Source: Mucilaginibacter sp. (lineage in GTDB: Bacteria > Bacteroidota > Bacteroidia > Sphingobacteriales > Sphingobacteriaceae). Taken from it: a stretch of DNA of 64,000 nt. Position numbers and translations under genes: made by a program. Where the stretch lies: the NCBI RefSeq assembly GCF_025362475.1, contig NZ_JANYGH010000058.1, positions 62,001-126,000 on the forward strand, given 5' to 3'. The notes beneath the pieces are model-generated. The model did no database searches, was not told the origin of the DNA, and saw only the letters and a program-made list of their open reading frames with translations. Below are positions 1 to 8,368 of this stretch, one piece after another; position 1 is the stretch's first letter; each line of letters starts with the position of its first letter.

Positions 1-2
1 TT

Positions 3-977
3 AAACAATTAGGAGCCCCGCCTTTTGCTTTGGGTAAATATTACCAGGGGCATATATCCGGAAAAATCGCTTCTGTACGCTTTTCGGGCGATCCTAAAAA
101 AACCGATTATTCATTTTCAAGAGATACTGATGGTTCATATACCAGGCGTCGCTTTCAATTTGATACAGCGTTTCTAAAAGAAAACAATTTATTAAATACA
201 GCTATCTGGCTTGATAACCCTTTATATTTTGACCCTAAACATAAAAGCGGGGCAATGTCATTCATGTACATGGCAATGATAACGCCGGTACTGGGCAAAA
301 AATTAGCGCCTCCGGCTATCGCGCATTCCATCACCAAAGGCAAAGTAAACAAGGTACCTGCACATTTAGGTAATATAGTACGAGGATTGCCAAACTCACT
401 TTTAAAACCGGCATCCATATTTTATAAAAGATATTGCCTTAAGCGAAAACTACCGGGGATATTTCTGTATAGTCCGCAAAACACATATGCACTTCATTTT
501 CACGCAGAGCAGATCCCTTTTGCAGGCAACTATATGAAACTTGGATCAGATGGTGAAAGCTTAATTATAAACTACTCGCCTACAGATGCCGATGTTGACT
601 CGGTAATAAAACTACACGAGGCACTTGATAAATGGTTAAAGGATTGCAATTGCGGCGAACTAAGTTATTGGTTTAGTAAAGAGGATTTACCTGGGGCCAT
701 TAAAAAAATGTCAAAAGATGGTCTTCACCAGTCCGGAACTACAAGAATTGCCGATTCGCCGGATATGGGTGTTGTTGACAAAAATTTAAAAGTATGGGGT
801 ACTAATAACATATATGTATGTAGCAGTTCTGTTTTTCCAACATCAGGCCAGGCTAATCCCACTTTTATTTTAGGGGCTTTTGCTGCACGACTGGCTCAGC
901 ACTTAACCAGTCTTCCTACAAATCTTAATATTCCTAAAAAAGAAAATTTTAAAATATCCTTTGATTCAATTTTATAA
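3..977 (+). CDS. GMC family oxidoreductase, C-terminal part (5' truncated by window)
   Basis: The reading frame is open to the first base of the window, so the N-terminal FAD-binding half lies upstream; the first Met-like codon (TTG at 30) is unlikely to be the start. The C-terminal 100 residues show the GMC C-terminal domain: HQSGTTRIADSPDMGVVDKN (the H-x-x-GT-x-R-M-G region with the catalytic-site His) followed by SSSVFPTSGQANPTFILGAF, the second FAD-contacting segment ending in NPT. GMC enzymes oxidise alcohols or sugars using FAD; the substrate here is unknown. It ends 3 bases before the glycosyltransferase gene at 981, so both are probably one transcript in a surface-polysaccharide cluster. 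Family call is firm, role is inferred from context. Confidence 0.88.
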   Translation, partial: KQLGAPPFALGKYYQGHISGKIASVRFSGDPKKTDYSFSRDTDGSYTRRRFQFDTAFLKENNLLNTAIWLDNPLYFDPKHKSGAMSFMYMAMITPVLGKKLAPPAIAHSITKGKVNKVPAHLGNIVRGLPNSLLKPASIFYKRYCLKRKLPGIFLYSPQNTYALHFHAEQIPFAGNYMKLGSDGESLIINYSPTDADVDSVIKLHEALDKWLKDCNCGELSYWFSKEDLPGAIKKMSKDGLHQSGTTRIADSPDMGVVDKNLKVWGTNNIYVCSSSVFPTSGQANPTFILGAFAARLAQHLTSLPTNLNIPKKENFKISFDSIL

Positions 978-980
978 AAA

Positions 981-1856
981 ATGGTATCAGTAATAATTCT
1001 AACAAAAAATGAGGAAACTGACCTTCCTATATGCTTAAAATCATTAACATGGACAGATGATATACATGTTCTTGATTCATTAAGCACAGACAAGACCTGT
1101 GAAATTGCAAAATCATACGGAGCAAAGTTGTCAGTTAACGCATTTGAGAGTTTTGGAAAACAGCGAAACTTTGCACTTGAAAATATTAAAATCAAATATG
1201 ATTGGATACTTTTTTTAGATGCGGATGAAGTGGCCACCAGCGAATTTAAAAAAGCGGTCCTTACCGCTATCAACAACGCTGGTGATGATATTGCGGGCTT
1301 CTATTGCTGCTGGAAAATGATGCTTGAAGGGAAATGGCTTAAAAACTCAGATAACTTTCCTAAATGGCAATTAAGACTTATAAGAAAAGGCAGGGTAAAC
1401 TATACCGATTTTGGTCATGGCCAAAAAGAAGATGAGGTAATTGGCAAAGTTGAATATTTAAAAGAGCCATATCTTCATTTTGGTTTTTCAAAAGGATGGT
1501 CGCATTGGATAGAACGTCACAATCGCTATTCAACACTGGAAGCTATTGCCCGTTTGGATAATCAGCCGCCATTTAAAAACATTTTCAGCAAGCATGGCAG
1601 TTCGCGTAACCCGGCACTTAAATCATGGCTCAGTAAAGTGCCCGGTTGGCCATTGCTAAGATTTATACAGGCTTATGTCTTCAACTTAGGTTTTATTGAA
1701 GGCTTACCCGGATTAATATATTGCGTAAACCTCTCTTTTTATGAACACATGATTACAATAAAAATGAGAGAGGTTTTATTGAAACGACAAGATAAGATAA
1801 AAGCTATCCCTCCAATTCAAAAAGAAGAAATTTCAATAAAGCTGGAACTTAAATAA
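981..1856 (+). CDS. Family 2 glycosyltransferase (WaaE/KdtX-like)
   Basis: A 291-residue GT-A fold enzyme expected to transfer a sugar from a nucleotide-sugar donor to a lipid-linked or LPS-type acceptor at the cytoplasmic membrane. The N-terminus MVSVIILTKNEETDLPICL is the typical GT2 beta-strand and NE motif; DSLSTDKTCEIA follows as the donor-binding segment, and WILFLDADE near residue 80 carries the DxD metal site. The size and the C-terminal region (HFGFSKGWSHWIERHNRYS) resemble the WaaE/KdtX core-oligosaccharide group. The ATG lies 3 bases after the GMC stop, supporting translational coupling. The acceptor cannot be deduced from sequence. Confidence 0.88.
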   Translation: MVSVIILTKNEETDLPICLKSLTWTDDIHVLDSLSTDKTCEIAKSYGAKLSVNAFESFGKQRNFALENIKIKYDWILFLDADEVATSEFKKAVLTAINNAGDDIAGFYCCWKMMLEGKWLKNSDNFPKWQLRLIRKGRVNYTDFGHGQKEDEVIGKVEYLKEPYLHFGFSKGWSHWIERHNRYSTLEAIARLDNQPPFKNIFSKHGSSRNPALKSWLSKVPGWPLLRFIQAYVFNLGFIEGLPGLIYCVNLSFYEHMITIKMREVLLKRQDKIKAIPPIQKEEISIKLELK

Positions 1857-2055
1857 GCCTCCTTTAAAGTAAAGCATAACCTATTTTTTTGCTGTTATCT
1901 ATCCAAGTATTACACGTCATCCAGTTTTTTTAAAGCCATTTACACATCTAAGACTCGCCCCGGGATTTGTAAATAATCTACACCATTATACGCAACAGCT
2001 ATAGAAAGAGTTACAAAAAATAAATTCAGTTTATAAACCTAATCCAATTAAAATT

Positions 2056-2940
2056 ATGAAAGCGTACCAGGTTTTACCAATTACTTCTTTTTTAAAAGCA
2101 GGTGCAAATTATACACACCATGATAAATACATTGAATTTACTATTGATAAAATATCAGAGGCAATAAAAGCCAATGCATATTATTTTAATGAGCCTGAGT
2201 GGGCCGAAGAATATTTAACCTACTGCCACCGGAGCGATTCATTTAAAAGAAGATGGTTGGCCGCCATAGGGAGTTGGGATGATAAAATTGTTGTAGATAT
2301 TGGTTGTGGACCGGGGAATATTTATGCAACATTAAAAGGTAAACCAAAGCTTTTAATCGGTATTGATGTTGCGCCAAAATCACTTGAATTAGCCAATGAC
2401 CTGGGATACACCAGCGTTCTGGCTGATGCCACTTCCCTACCCTTTATATCCGGATTTGCTGATGTGGTTACCTTAAACGCCGCGCTGCACCATTGCGAAA
2501 ACATGGGTGCTGTTTTGGCAGAGGCAGCACGTTTAGTAAAACCCGGTGGAATATTAATTACAGACCATGACCCGCAATTAAGTGCATGGGATTACCAGGG
2601 TATAGCTAAACTATTATGGAATAGCAGAAAATTAATATACAGGATCACCGGTCGAGGCTTTCATAAAACGCAGAGCCAGCAATTTTGGGGATTGGCCTGC
2701 GAAATTCATCACAAACCAGGGCATGGCGTTTCCAACGCTCTGTTTTCTGATACACTTGAACCGCTTGGTTTTCATGTAAGCGTTTTCCCGCATAACCATG
2801 AACTTGGTGAGGAAGTATTAGCTGGAAAAAAAGGTTTGCCTGAACTTAAATACCAATTAGGCAACTTACTTTCCGGAAGAAATCCATATGCCAATGCAAG
2901 CGCGCTCTCTTTGATGTGCCTCGCAAAAAAATCAGCGTGA
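2056..2940 (+). CDS. Class I SAM-dependent methyltransferase
   Basis: A 294-residue protein with a Rossmann-type methyltransferase core. Motif I is VVDIGCGPGN near residues 80-90, motif II is the acidic end of LIGIDVAPKSLELA, a third segment reads VLADATSLPF, and LNAALHHCENMGAVLAEAARLVKPGG is the usual post-motif helix and turn. The first 75 residues are an extension with no recognised domain. Its place between two glycosyltransferases suggests modification of a sugar or lipid intermediate in the surface polysaccharide pathway, but small-molecule substrates are equally possible. The gene ends in TGA, which shows that TGA is used as an ordinary stop in this genome. The 199-base gap before it holds no gene. 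Confidence 0.85.
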   Translation: MKAYQVLPITSFLKAGANYTHHDKYIEFTIDKISEAIKANAYYFNEPEWAEEYLTYCHRSDSFKRRWLAAIGSWDDKIVVDIGCGPGNIYATLKGKPKLLIGIDVAPKSLELANDLGYTSVLADATSLPFISGFADVVTLNAALHHCENMGAVLAEAARLVKPGGILITDHDPQLSAWDYQGIAKLLWNSRKLIYRITGRGFHKTQSQQFWGLACEIHHKPGHGVSNALFSDTLEPLGFHVSVFPHNHELGEEVLAGKKGLPELKYQLGNLLSGRNPYANASALSLMCLAKKSA

Positions 2941-3009
2941 TTTCACCTGTTTTCCCAAACAAAATAAACAATATCATAATACCCAATAACACTTTTAAAA
3001 TTATTAGAC

Positions 3010-4305
3010 ATGTTGGCCCCAGAAGAAAAAAGTGTGCTTATAATAGGAATTAATTTTTCACCAGAACTTACCGGCATAGGGAAATACACAGGTGAAATGG
3101 TTGATTGGCTTATTGAAAACAATTTTTATTGTACTACAGTGACCGCTTTTCCATATTATCCATACTGGAAAATACAAAAGCCCTATAAAAACCGATTTTA
3201 TAAAAGAGAGACGTTAAAGAACGGTAAATTACATATTTACCGATGCCCCATGTACGTTCCCGAACAGCCAAGTGGCTTAAAACGACTTATTCAGGAATTT
3301 AGTTTCTTTCTATCGTCGTTGATAATGATTATTTACCTGTTATTTAAGCCAAAAAAAGATTATATTTTTTGCATTGCTCCCCCCTTTCATTTAGGTTTTC
3401 TGGCGCTGATATATCGTTTTTTTAAAGGAGGTGAAATAATTTATCATATCCAGGACTTACAGATAGAAGCAGCCCGCGATCTGGAAATACTTAAATCAAA
3501 GGCGGCATTCAAAGCTCTTTTTGCACTTGAAAAACAAATTATGCAAAGAGTAAATTTTGTAAGCACCATATCTGCCGGGATGTTAAAAAAAGTATCAAAC
3601 AAAATAGATAAGGAAATACTATTTTTCCCTAATTGGGTTGATACAGCCACTTATTGTCCCTTATATGATAACGCCGAACTGAAAATACTGTGGGGCTTTA
3701 ATCCAAAAGATAAGATAGTATTATACTCGGGCAGTATTGGTGAAAAACAGGGATTGGATGGTATACTTCAAGTTGCCAAACAACTTGAATCATCGGGCTT
3801 TATAAAGTTTGTAATTTGCGGTACCGGGCCTTATAAGGAAAAACTTATAGAAAGTGCCCGGGAAATGAAACTCCATAATGTACATTTTGTGCCTTTACAA
3901 GAACCCGATATGTTCAATAATTTTTTAAACATGGCTGATATACACCTGGTTCTTCAAAAAAAGAGCGCAAGCGATTTGGTTATGCCATCAAAATTAACAA
4001 CCATATTAGCAGTAGGCGGGCTGGCTTTAGTTACAGCCGAACCGGGAACAAATTTATTTGAAATTATAAATGATAACAGGATGGGTGTAGTTATACCATC
4101 AGAAAATTTAAGATCACTTGAAAATGCAATTCTATCATGTTGTACACTTGATAACTCCCTTGTGAAATCAAATGGACGAATATATGCCGAGAACCATTTA
4201 AATAAAAATAGCATACTTAAAAAGATCCTCGGCATTTTAGAGGACCGACCAATAAAGGTCAATGAAAAAGATCGCCAATCGCTTGAGTACCTGGAATTAA
4301 AGTGA
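3010..4305 (+). CDS. WcaI-like family 4 glycosyltransferase
   Basis: A 431-residue GT-B glycosyltransferase. The N-terminus (VLIIGINFSPELTGIGKYTG, then AFPYYPYWKI) matches the colanic-acid WcaI group, whose members typically add fucose to a lipid-linked intermediate. The C-terminal half has the donor-site pattern of GT4: VLYSGSIGEKQGLDGIL, then FVICGTGPYKEKL, then VMPSKLTTILAVGGL with the acidic EPGTNLFE region. A hydrophobic stretch near residues 93-112 and the FHLGFLALIYRFF segment suggest peripheral membrane contact. If it does use GDP-fucose, the gmd-like remnant 640 bases downstream would once have supplied the precursor; that link is inference. Confidence 0.85.
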   Translation: MLAPEEKSVLIIGINFSPELTGIGKYTGEMVDWLIENNFYCTTVTAFPYYPYWKIQKPYKNRFYKRETLKNGKLHIYRCPMYVPEQPSGLKRLIQEFSFFLSSLIMIIYLLFKPKKDYIFCIAPPFHLGFLALIYRFFKGGEIIYHIQDLQIEAARDLEILKSKAAFKALFALEKQIMQRVNFVSTISAGMLKKVSNKIDKEILFFPNWVDTATYCPLYDNAELKILWGFNPKDKIVLYSGSIGEKQGLDGILQVAKQLESSGFIKFVICGTGPYKEKLIESAREMKLHNVHFVPLQEPDMFNNFLNMADIHLVLQKKSASDLVMPSKLTTILAVGGLALVTAEPGTNLFEIINDNRMGVVIPSENLRSLENAILSCCTLDNSLVKSNGRIYAENHLNKNSILKKILGILEDRPIKVNEKDRQSLEYLELK

Positions 4306-4400
4306 TTTTATAAATTTTAGCTACGTGTTTTGTAAGCATATATAGAAATCAAAAAAAGCATCAGAAAAAAAATTAAAATATGTAATAAAAAGTATAACCA

Positions 4401-4700
4401 TTGGCTGGATGGTACGTATACAGAAAAAAACAAAAAGTGGAACGGTATCCGTATTTTTCATTTAATGGTTCTTCTGTAATGACTTCACCCATCGATGGCA
4501 AAATCTATGTGACAGACATAGAGCGTGACCTTACTTTTTATGGTTCAGTAGTATCATTTACGGAAAGCAAGAATGTTATAACAGTATCCTTAACTGATGT
4601 TAAGATTTATGAATACTCTTCTTCAAACTACTTGTTTAGTGAGTCTGAAATTTCTTTTTCCAGACCAAAAAACCTCCTGCATATCGAGAAAGTCAGGTAA
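4401..4700 (+). CDS. Small hypothetical protein, uncertain start
   Basis: An open frame of up to 99 codons that needs a TTG start; the only internal Met start (4479) would give 73 residues beginning MTSPIDGKIYVTD. The predicted protein alternates hydrophobic and polar residues as a beta-rich domain would (SPIDGKIYVTDIERDLTFYGSVVS) and has no signal peptide or membrane segment. I do not recognise it. It sits between the WcaI-like gene and the gmd remnant, so it may be another leftover of the rearranged cluster. The coding status is uncertain. Confidence 0.35.
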   Translation: MAGWYVYRKKQKVERYPYFSFNGSSVMTSPIDGKIYVTDIERDLTFYGSVVSFTESKNVITVSLTDVKIYEYSSSNYLFSESEISFSRPKNLLHIEKVR

Positions 4701-4946
4701 TTCCCGGTTTAAACTACTCCATTATCACCATTATGGGGTTGAAAACTATAACTTAATTACGCCTTAATTTTAATACCACATTCGGTTGGTTGCATCTATT
4801 GTATTGGTATAACTTTATAAGTTACACCCTTACTCCCCGCTTAAATTTTATATTATTTAAAATCCCGGTACTAAACCAAATTTCATTTTGATAGGCAACC
4901 CGCTTCGTCAAAAACCTATAATTCATTAAATCTAAATCAAATCACT

Positions 4947-5098
4947 GTGAAAAAAAATTGCCCTAATTACAGGTACTACCGGCCAGGTATGATCAAAAAA
5001 TGCTGGTCCATGATATAGTGCCATCTGATATTACCTTGTTCCAGAAGGAAAGAGTGTTAAAGGAATTAGGTTACGTAATTAAAAACCAATACCAATAG
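4947..5098 (+). pseudogene. gmd: Remnant of GDP-mannose 4,6-dehydratase (start and end only)
   Basis: Reading from GTG at 4947 with one A removed from the A-run gives V-K-K-I-A-L-I-T-G-T-T-G-Q, the Gmd N-terminus with its NAD-binding TGxxGQ motif. After about 30 bases, a different frame (5000-5098) reads MLVHDIVPSDITLFQKERVL and ends KELGYVIKNQYQ-stop, which follows the usual Gmd C-terminus (LV.(D/E)MV..D....K...LK..GY). About 1 kb of middle sequence is missing and at least two frame changes are present, so this is a deletion scar. It fits the surrounding polysaccharide cluster, because Gmd makes the precursor of GDP-fucose and related sugars. The N-terminal match is strong; the C-terminal match is by pattern. 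Confidence 0.6.
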
Positions 5099-5130
5099 TT
5101 CAATAATTAAACCTAACTAACCTAAATTAT

Positions 5131-5550
5131 GTGAATTTAATAATCATAGATGATGAACCGATTCAGCATTTTATCGTGAATAGAATGCTGAAACTATATA
5201 TCTCTCTGGATCTTGATAAGATAAAACATAGTGATAATGGCTTTACGATCCTTGATTTTTTAGACAAAAATAAGGATAATGCCGATGAACTACCCGATAT
5301 TATATTTCTTGACTTGCATATGCCGATCATGAATGGTTGGGATTTTTTAGAACATTTTGAAAAAGCACATAAAAAATTCAGCAAATCAATACTGGTATAT
5401 GTCATCTCTTCATCAATTGACCCAAACGAAATATCACAATCCAGGAAATATACTTTTGTTAAAGATTATATAATTAAACCGATGACTACCATGGCCCTAA
5501 AAAAAATATTTGAAGGTTACCAACCAACTTCTGGCAAAAACAATATTTAG
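5131..5550 (+). CDS. Single-domain response regulator (CheY-like)
   Basis: A 139-residue receiver domain with no output domain. The acidic pocket is D7-D8 in MNLIIIDDE, the phosphoacceptor is D61 in IIFLDLHMPIMNGWDF, the switch Ser lies in VYVISSS, and the conserved Lys is in DYIIKPMT near residue 118. It should receive phosphate from a histidine kinase and act by protein contact. GTG is the likely start, since the frame upstream has no better codon. It ends 3 bases before the rfaE2-like gene. No kinase lies beside it; the nearest is at 9.7-12.1 kb on the other strand. Confidence 0.87.
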   Translation: MNLIIIDDEPIQHFIVNRMLKLYISLDLDKIKHSDNGFTILDFLDKNKDNADELPDIIFLDLHMPIMNGWDFLEHFEKAHKKFSKSILVYVISSSIDPNEISQSRKYTFVKDYIIKPMTTMALKKIFEGYQPTSGKNNI

Positions 5551-5553
5551 AAT

Positions 5554-6057
5554 ATGAAAATTGGCATTGAAAAAACATTACTTGATAAAATAAGCCAAAT
5601 TACCCCGCTCAAAAAACAAATAAAATATTGGCAGGGCGAAGGTAAAAAAGTTGTCTTCACCAACGGTGTGTTTGATCTTCTACACATTGGCCACATCACT
5701 TACCTGGCTAAGTCTGCAGAATTAGGTCATAAATTGGTTATAGGGCTTAATGCAGATATATCAGTAAAACTTATTAAAGGAAATGACAGGCCAATAAATG
5801 ATCAAAATAACCGTGCGGCTTTATTAGCCGCCCTATTTTTTGTGGATGCGGTGGTAATATTTGATGAAAGCACGCCTCTTAATTTAATCAGCACATTAAT
5901 GCCCGATATATTGGTTAAAGGCGCTGATTATTCAATTGAAAATATAGTAGGCGCCGAAGTAGTAATTGCAAATGGCGGAGAGGTTAAAACAATTGATTTG
6001 GTAGAAGGATATTCATCAACCTCAATAATTGAAAAAATAAAAGAACAGACTTTATAA
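5554..6057 (+). CDS. rfaE2: D-glycero-beta-D-manno-heptose 1-phosphate adenylyltransferase (RfaE2/HldE C-terminal type)
   Basis: A 167-residue cytidylyltransferase-like nucleotidyltransferase. VVFTNGVFDLLHIGHITYL carries the HxGH motif (H44-H47) that binds the ATP phosphates; GLNADISVKLIKG and the ending EGYSSTSIIEKI (the S-S/T-T-x-I-I signature) match the RfaE2 domain. It is a standalone adenylyltransferase without the RfaE1 kinase domain found in fused HldE. The product, ADP-heptose, feeds LPS core or S-layer glycan synthesis in the cytoplasm. The partner kinase (hldA type) should be elsewhere in the genome. It follows the response regulator by 3 bases, an odd pairing for a heptose enzyme. 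Confidence 0.85.
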   Translation: MKIGIEKTLLDKISQITPLKKQIKYWQGEGKKVVFTNGVFDLLHIGHITYLAKSAELGHKLVIGLNADISVKLIKGNDRPINDQNNRAALLAALFFVDAVVIFDESTPLNLISTLMPDILVKGADYSIENIVGAEVVIANGGEVKTIDLVEGYSSTSIIEKIKEQTL

Positions 6058-6413
6058 AAGATTAATGATAGATGCGCCCTAATAAGAACAAACCTGCTTA
6101 GCCAGGGTATCAATCTTTTTTAACAACAAATCCCAGATTACCCCTTTTTTTATAATTTCTTCCTTAAGCTATAAATGACTGAAGATACTTATGAGGAATT
6201 GAATACAGTCCCTTTAACCCTGCCGCGATTAATATGGCGTCGCAAGCTTAGCATACATAAAAACCTCAAATGCTGGTACTAACCAACATAATCTGTGAAT
6301 ACTAACAGCAAAGTTCAATAACGATAATTAATAGAACCTATTTCGTTTCAATTGTAATTGGCAGTTGCCCCCTCTACTTTTTTTAATATTAAAACTTAAA
6401 CTAATTAAATAAA

Positions 6414-6551
6414 ATGAAAACTTTGGCAAAATCTTTTAAAGCAGTTATCCTCGGTAACGCCGATACGATACAACTTAGAAATGTATTCTTCGTTGTAATT
6501 ATACCAATTATGATTTTGATATTCATGTTTATACCGCATGGAAAAAATTAA
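6414..6551 (+). CDS. Predicted 45-residue single-span membrane protein
   Basis: ATG at 6414 opens a 45-codon frame ending TAA. The N-terminal 22 residues are basic and polar (MKTLAKSFKAVILGNADTIQ), followed by a strongly hydrophobic segment at about 24-41 (VFFVVIIPIMILIFMFIP) and a short HGKN tail. It lies in a 900-base gap with no other convincing gene, and a terminator-like hairpin follows at 6679. A GGCAGTTGCC element lies 44 bases upstream. I do not recognise the family. The start, size and topology are plausible for a small membrane protein, but homologues would be needed to accept it as a gene. Confidence 0.45.
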   Translation: MKTLAKSFKAVILGNADTIQLRNVFFVVIIPIMILIFMFIPHGKN

Positions 6552-6678
6552 TCAAACATCGAAAGATAGCATCGAAGAGTTGTTCCGGGCTTAAAATTTA
6601 TTGTTTTATTATGCCCCTTTTATTCCCGAAGCAATGGTATTTATGCTTTGGGCTTTAGTTTTATATCATTAATAATTT

Positions 6679-6713
6679 AGTCCCGGTTATTTATAATGAT
6701 CGGGATTTTTTTG
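6679..6713 (+). terminator. Rho-independent terminator
   Basis: AGTCCCG (6679-6685) pairs with CGGGATT (6701-6707, one G-U pair) and is followed by a run of six T. It would end transcription of the small membrane protein gene at 6414. The rest of the 6058-6964 gap shows no gene beyond this and the small reading frame. Confidence 0.65.
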
Positions 6714-6939
6714 TAGTAACAGAGATCAGGAGCAAGGAGTTAAACAGGTTGTAGGCGATATGAAGAGTAAGTTTGGAGAGAAATATGCATAGACTTGGGG
6801 AGCTGGGCATCTCCCGAGTAACCGCAATGTATGCGCATATCTGAAAATTATTGAAAGTAGCTTTTTGAATGGTGATATGTGAAAAATGCGTTGATATATT
6901 ATATATATTAGGTGTTTAGAATGCTCGATTTTAAATAAA

Positions 6940-6947
6940 TACCTTTG
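6940..6947 (+). promoter_or_regulatory. Bacteroidota -7 promoter element
   Basis: TACCTTTG matches the Bacteroidota -7 consensus TAnnTTTG and lies 17 bases before the ATG of the broken glycosyltransferase gene at 6965. A T-rich -33-like GTTT lies about 25 bases upstream at 6913-6916. Confidence 0.5.
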
Positions 6948-6964
6948 CCTATAATATATCTAAT

Positions 6965-8224
6965 ATGTCGAGAATAGTAATTTACACTTTTGGTTCATTA
7001 GGGGATCTTAACCCCTACCTGTCCATTGGATTAGAATTAAAAGAACTCGGATTCGACGTAATAATTGCTACAAGCGATATTTATAAAGACACGGTTGAAA
7101 AAAACGGGTTATCTTTTCATTTAGTGAGGCCATTGTTTTCTAACTATATTAATAATGAAGAAATCGCAAAAAAAGCGATGGATTTAAAACGAGGCGGTGA
7201 ATTTATAATCAAAGAAGTAATTTACGGGCATATTGAAGAAAGCTATGAAGATTTATTTTCCATAGCATCAACCGCAGATTTATTAATCACACATTCTATT
7301 TGCTATGCCGGGCCAATCGTGGCGGAAAAGTTAAAAATGCCGTGAATATCCTGTGCGCTATCGCCCAATATTTATTTATCATCATATGATCCACCCGTAT
7401 TTCCGATTTCGCCCATTTTTCAATATTTACCTCAATTGGGCAGAGGAGCAAATAAATTGTTTATCAATATAACAAAGCAAGTAGTTAAATCCTGGGGCAA
7501 ACCTGTTGATACCTTTAGAAAACAATTGAAACTTCCTAAAGGCCGAGATCCGGTTTTCGAACAATTGCACTCGCCTTATTTAACACTCTCCCTGTTTTCA
7601 TCTGTTATTGCCAAAAAACAACCGGATTGGCCACAAAATAATATCATTACCGGCTTTTGTTTTTATGATAATTCTTCAGTTAATCCTGGCCTTGAGTCAT
7701 TCCTTAACGAAGGTGAGCAGCCCATATTATTTACATTGGGAACGGCAGCAGTACAAACAGCAGAAGACTTTTACGAAATCTGCTTTGAAGCCCTAAAAAG
7801 TATAAATACCCGTGCAGTTATCTTAAAAGGGAATAATAATGTAAATATCCCTTCAGGTCTTGATTCAAACGTTTATGTTGGCGACTATATTCCATTTAAT
7901 CAAGCGTTTGGCAAATGTTCTGTAATAGTCAATCAGGGTGGTATTGGAACAGTAGCTCAAGTTATGCGGGCAGGAAAACCAATGTTAGGAATACCCTTTA
8001 GCCATGATCAACCAGATAATGTATTCCGGATTAAAAGATTGGGCATGGGAGAAGTTATTTATAGGGAAAATCTAACCGTTAAAAATCTGCAACAACAACT
8101 CCTTCTACTCTTGAAAAACCCCAATTATACACTTACGGCAAAACAAATTGCCGGGGAAATAAATGGTGAAAATGGAACAGTAAAAGCATGCCATGAGATT
8201 TGCAGCTTTTTCCAAAAACTATAA
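6965..8224 (+). pseudogene. MGT/UGT-type glycosyltransferase broken by one in-frame TGA
   Basis: The same frame runs from 6965 to 8224 (419 residues) and is interrupted only by TGA at 7343-7345. The N-terminal half (SRIVIYTFGSLGDLNPYLSI) is the glycosyltransferase family 28/UGT N-terminal domain. Across the stop the protein reads KLKMP-stop-ISCALSP, then SYDPPVFP; in this family the sequence there is normally P-W-(I/V)-S, so TGG to TGA explains the break. The C-terminal half keeps the UDP-sugar site: LFTLGTAAVQTAEDFYEICF, GDYIPFNQAFGKCSVIVNQGGIGT and GIPFSHDQPDNVFR. A single recent nonsense change or a base-call error is likely. The promoter appears intact. Confidence 0.85.
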
Positions 8225-8368
8225 ATATCAAAGCCTCGCGAAACATCCGATCTGAGTAGTTATCGGCAATCCTGAAGTATGACCAGATGCGATTAAAACC
8301 AGAAACAAACTAAAGCTCTGATGAGTTAAGCATCCGGGCGCGAATCCAATCTATTGAAACTATTCAGA

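Noticed and set aside
6720..6800. Short frame ending KQVVGDMKSKFGEKYA before a stop at about 6800
   Set aside because: Looks like the tail of a small helical (CsbD/YtxH-like) protein, but there is no start or upstream part, so at best an unsupported remnant.
7343..7345. Possible recoding of TGA as Trp or selenocysteine in the glycosyltransferase
   Set aside because: Another gene here (2056-2940) ends in TGA, no recoding element is visible, and the family has Trp, not Cys, at the site. A nonsense change is simpler.
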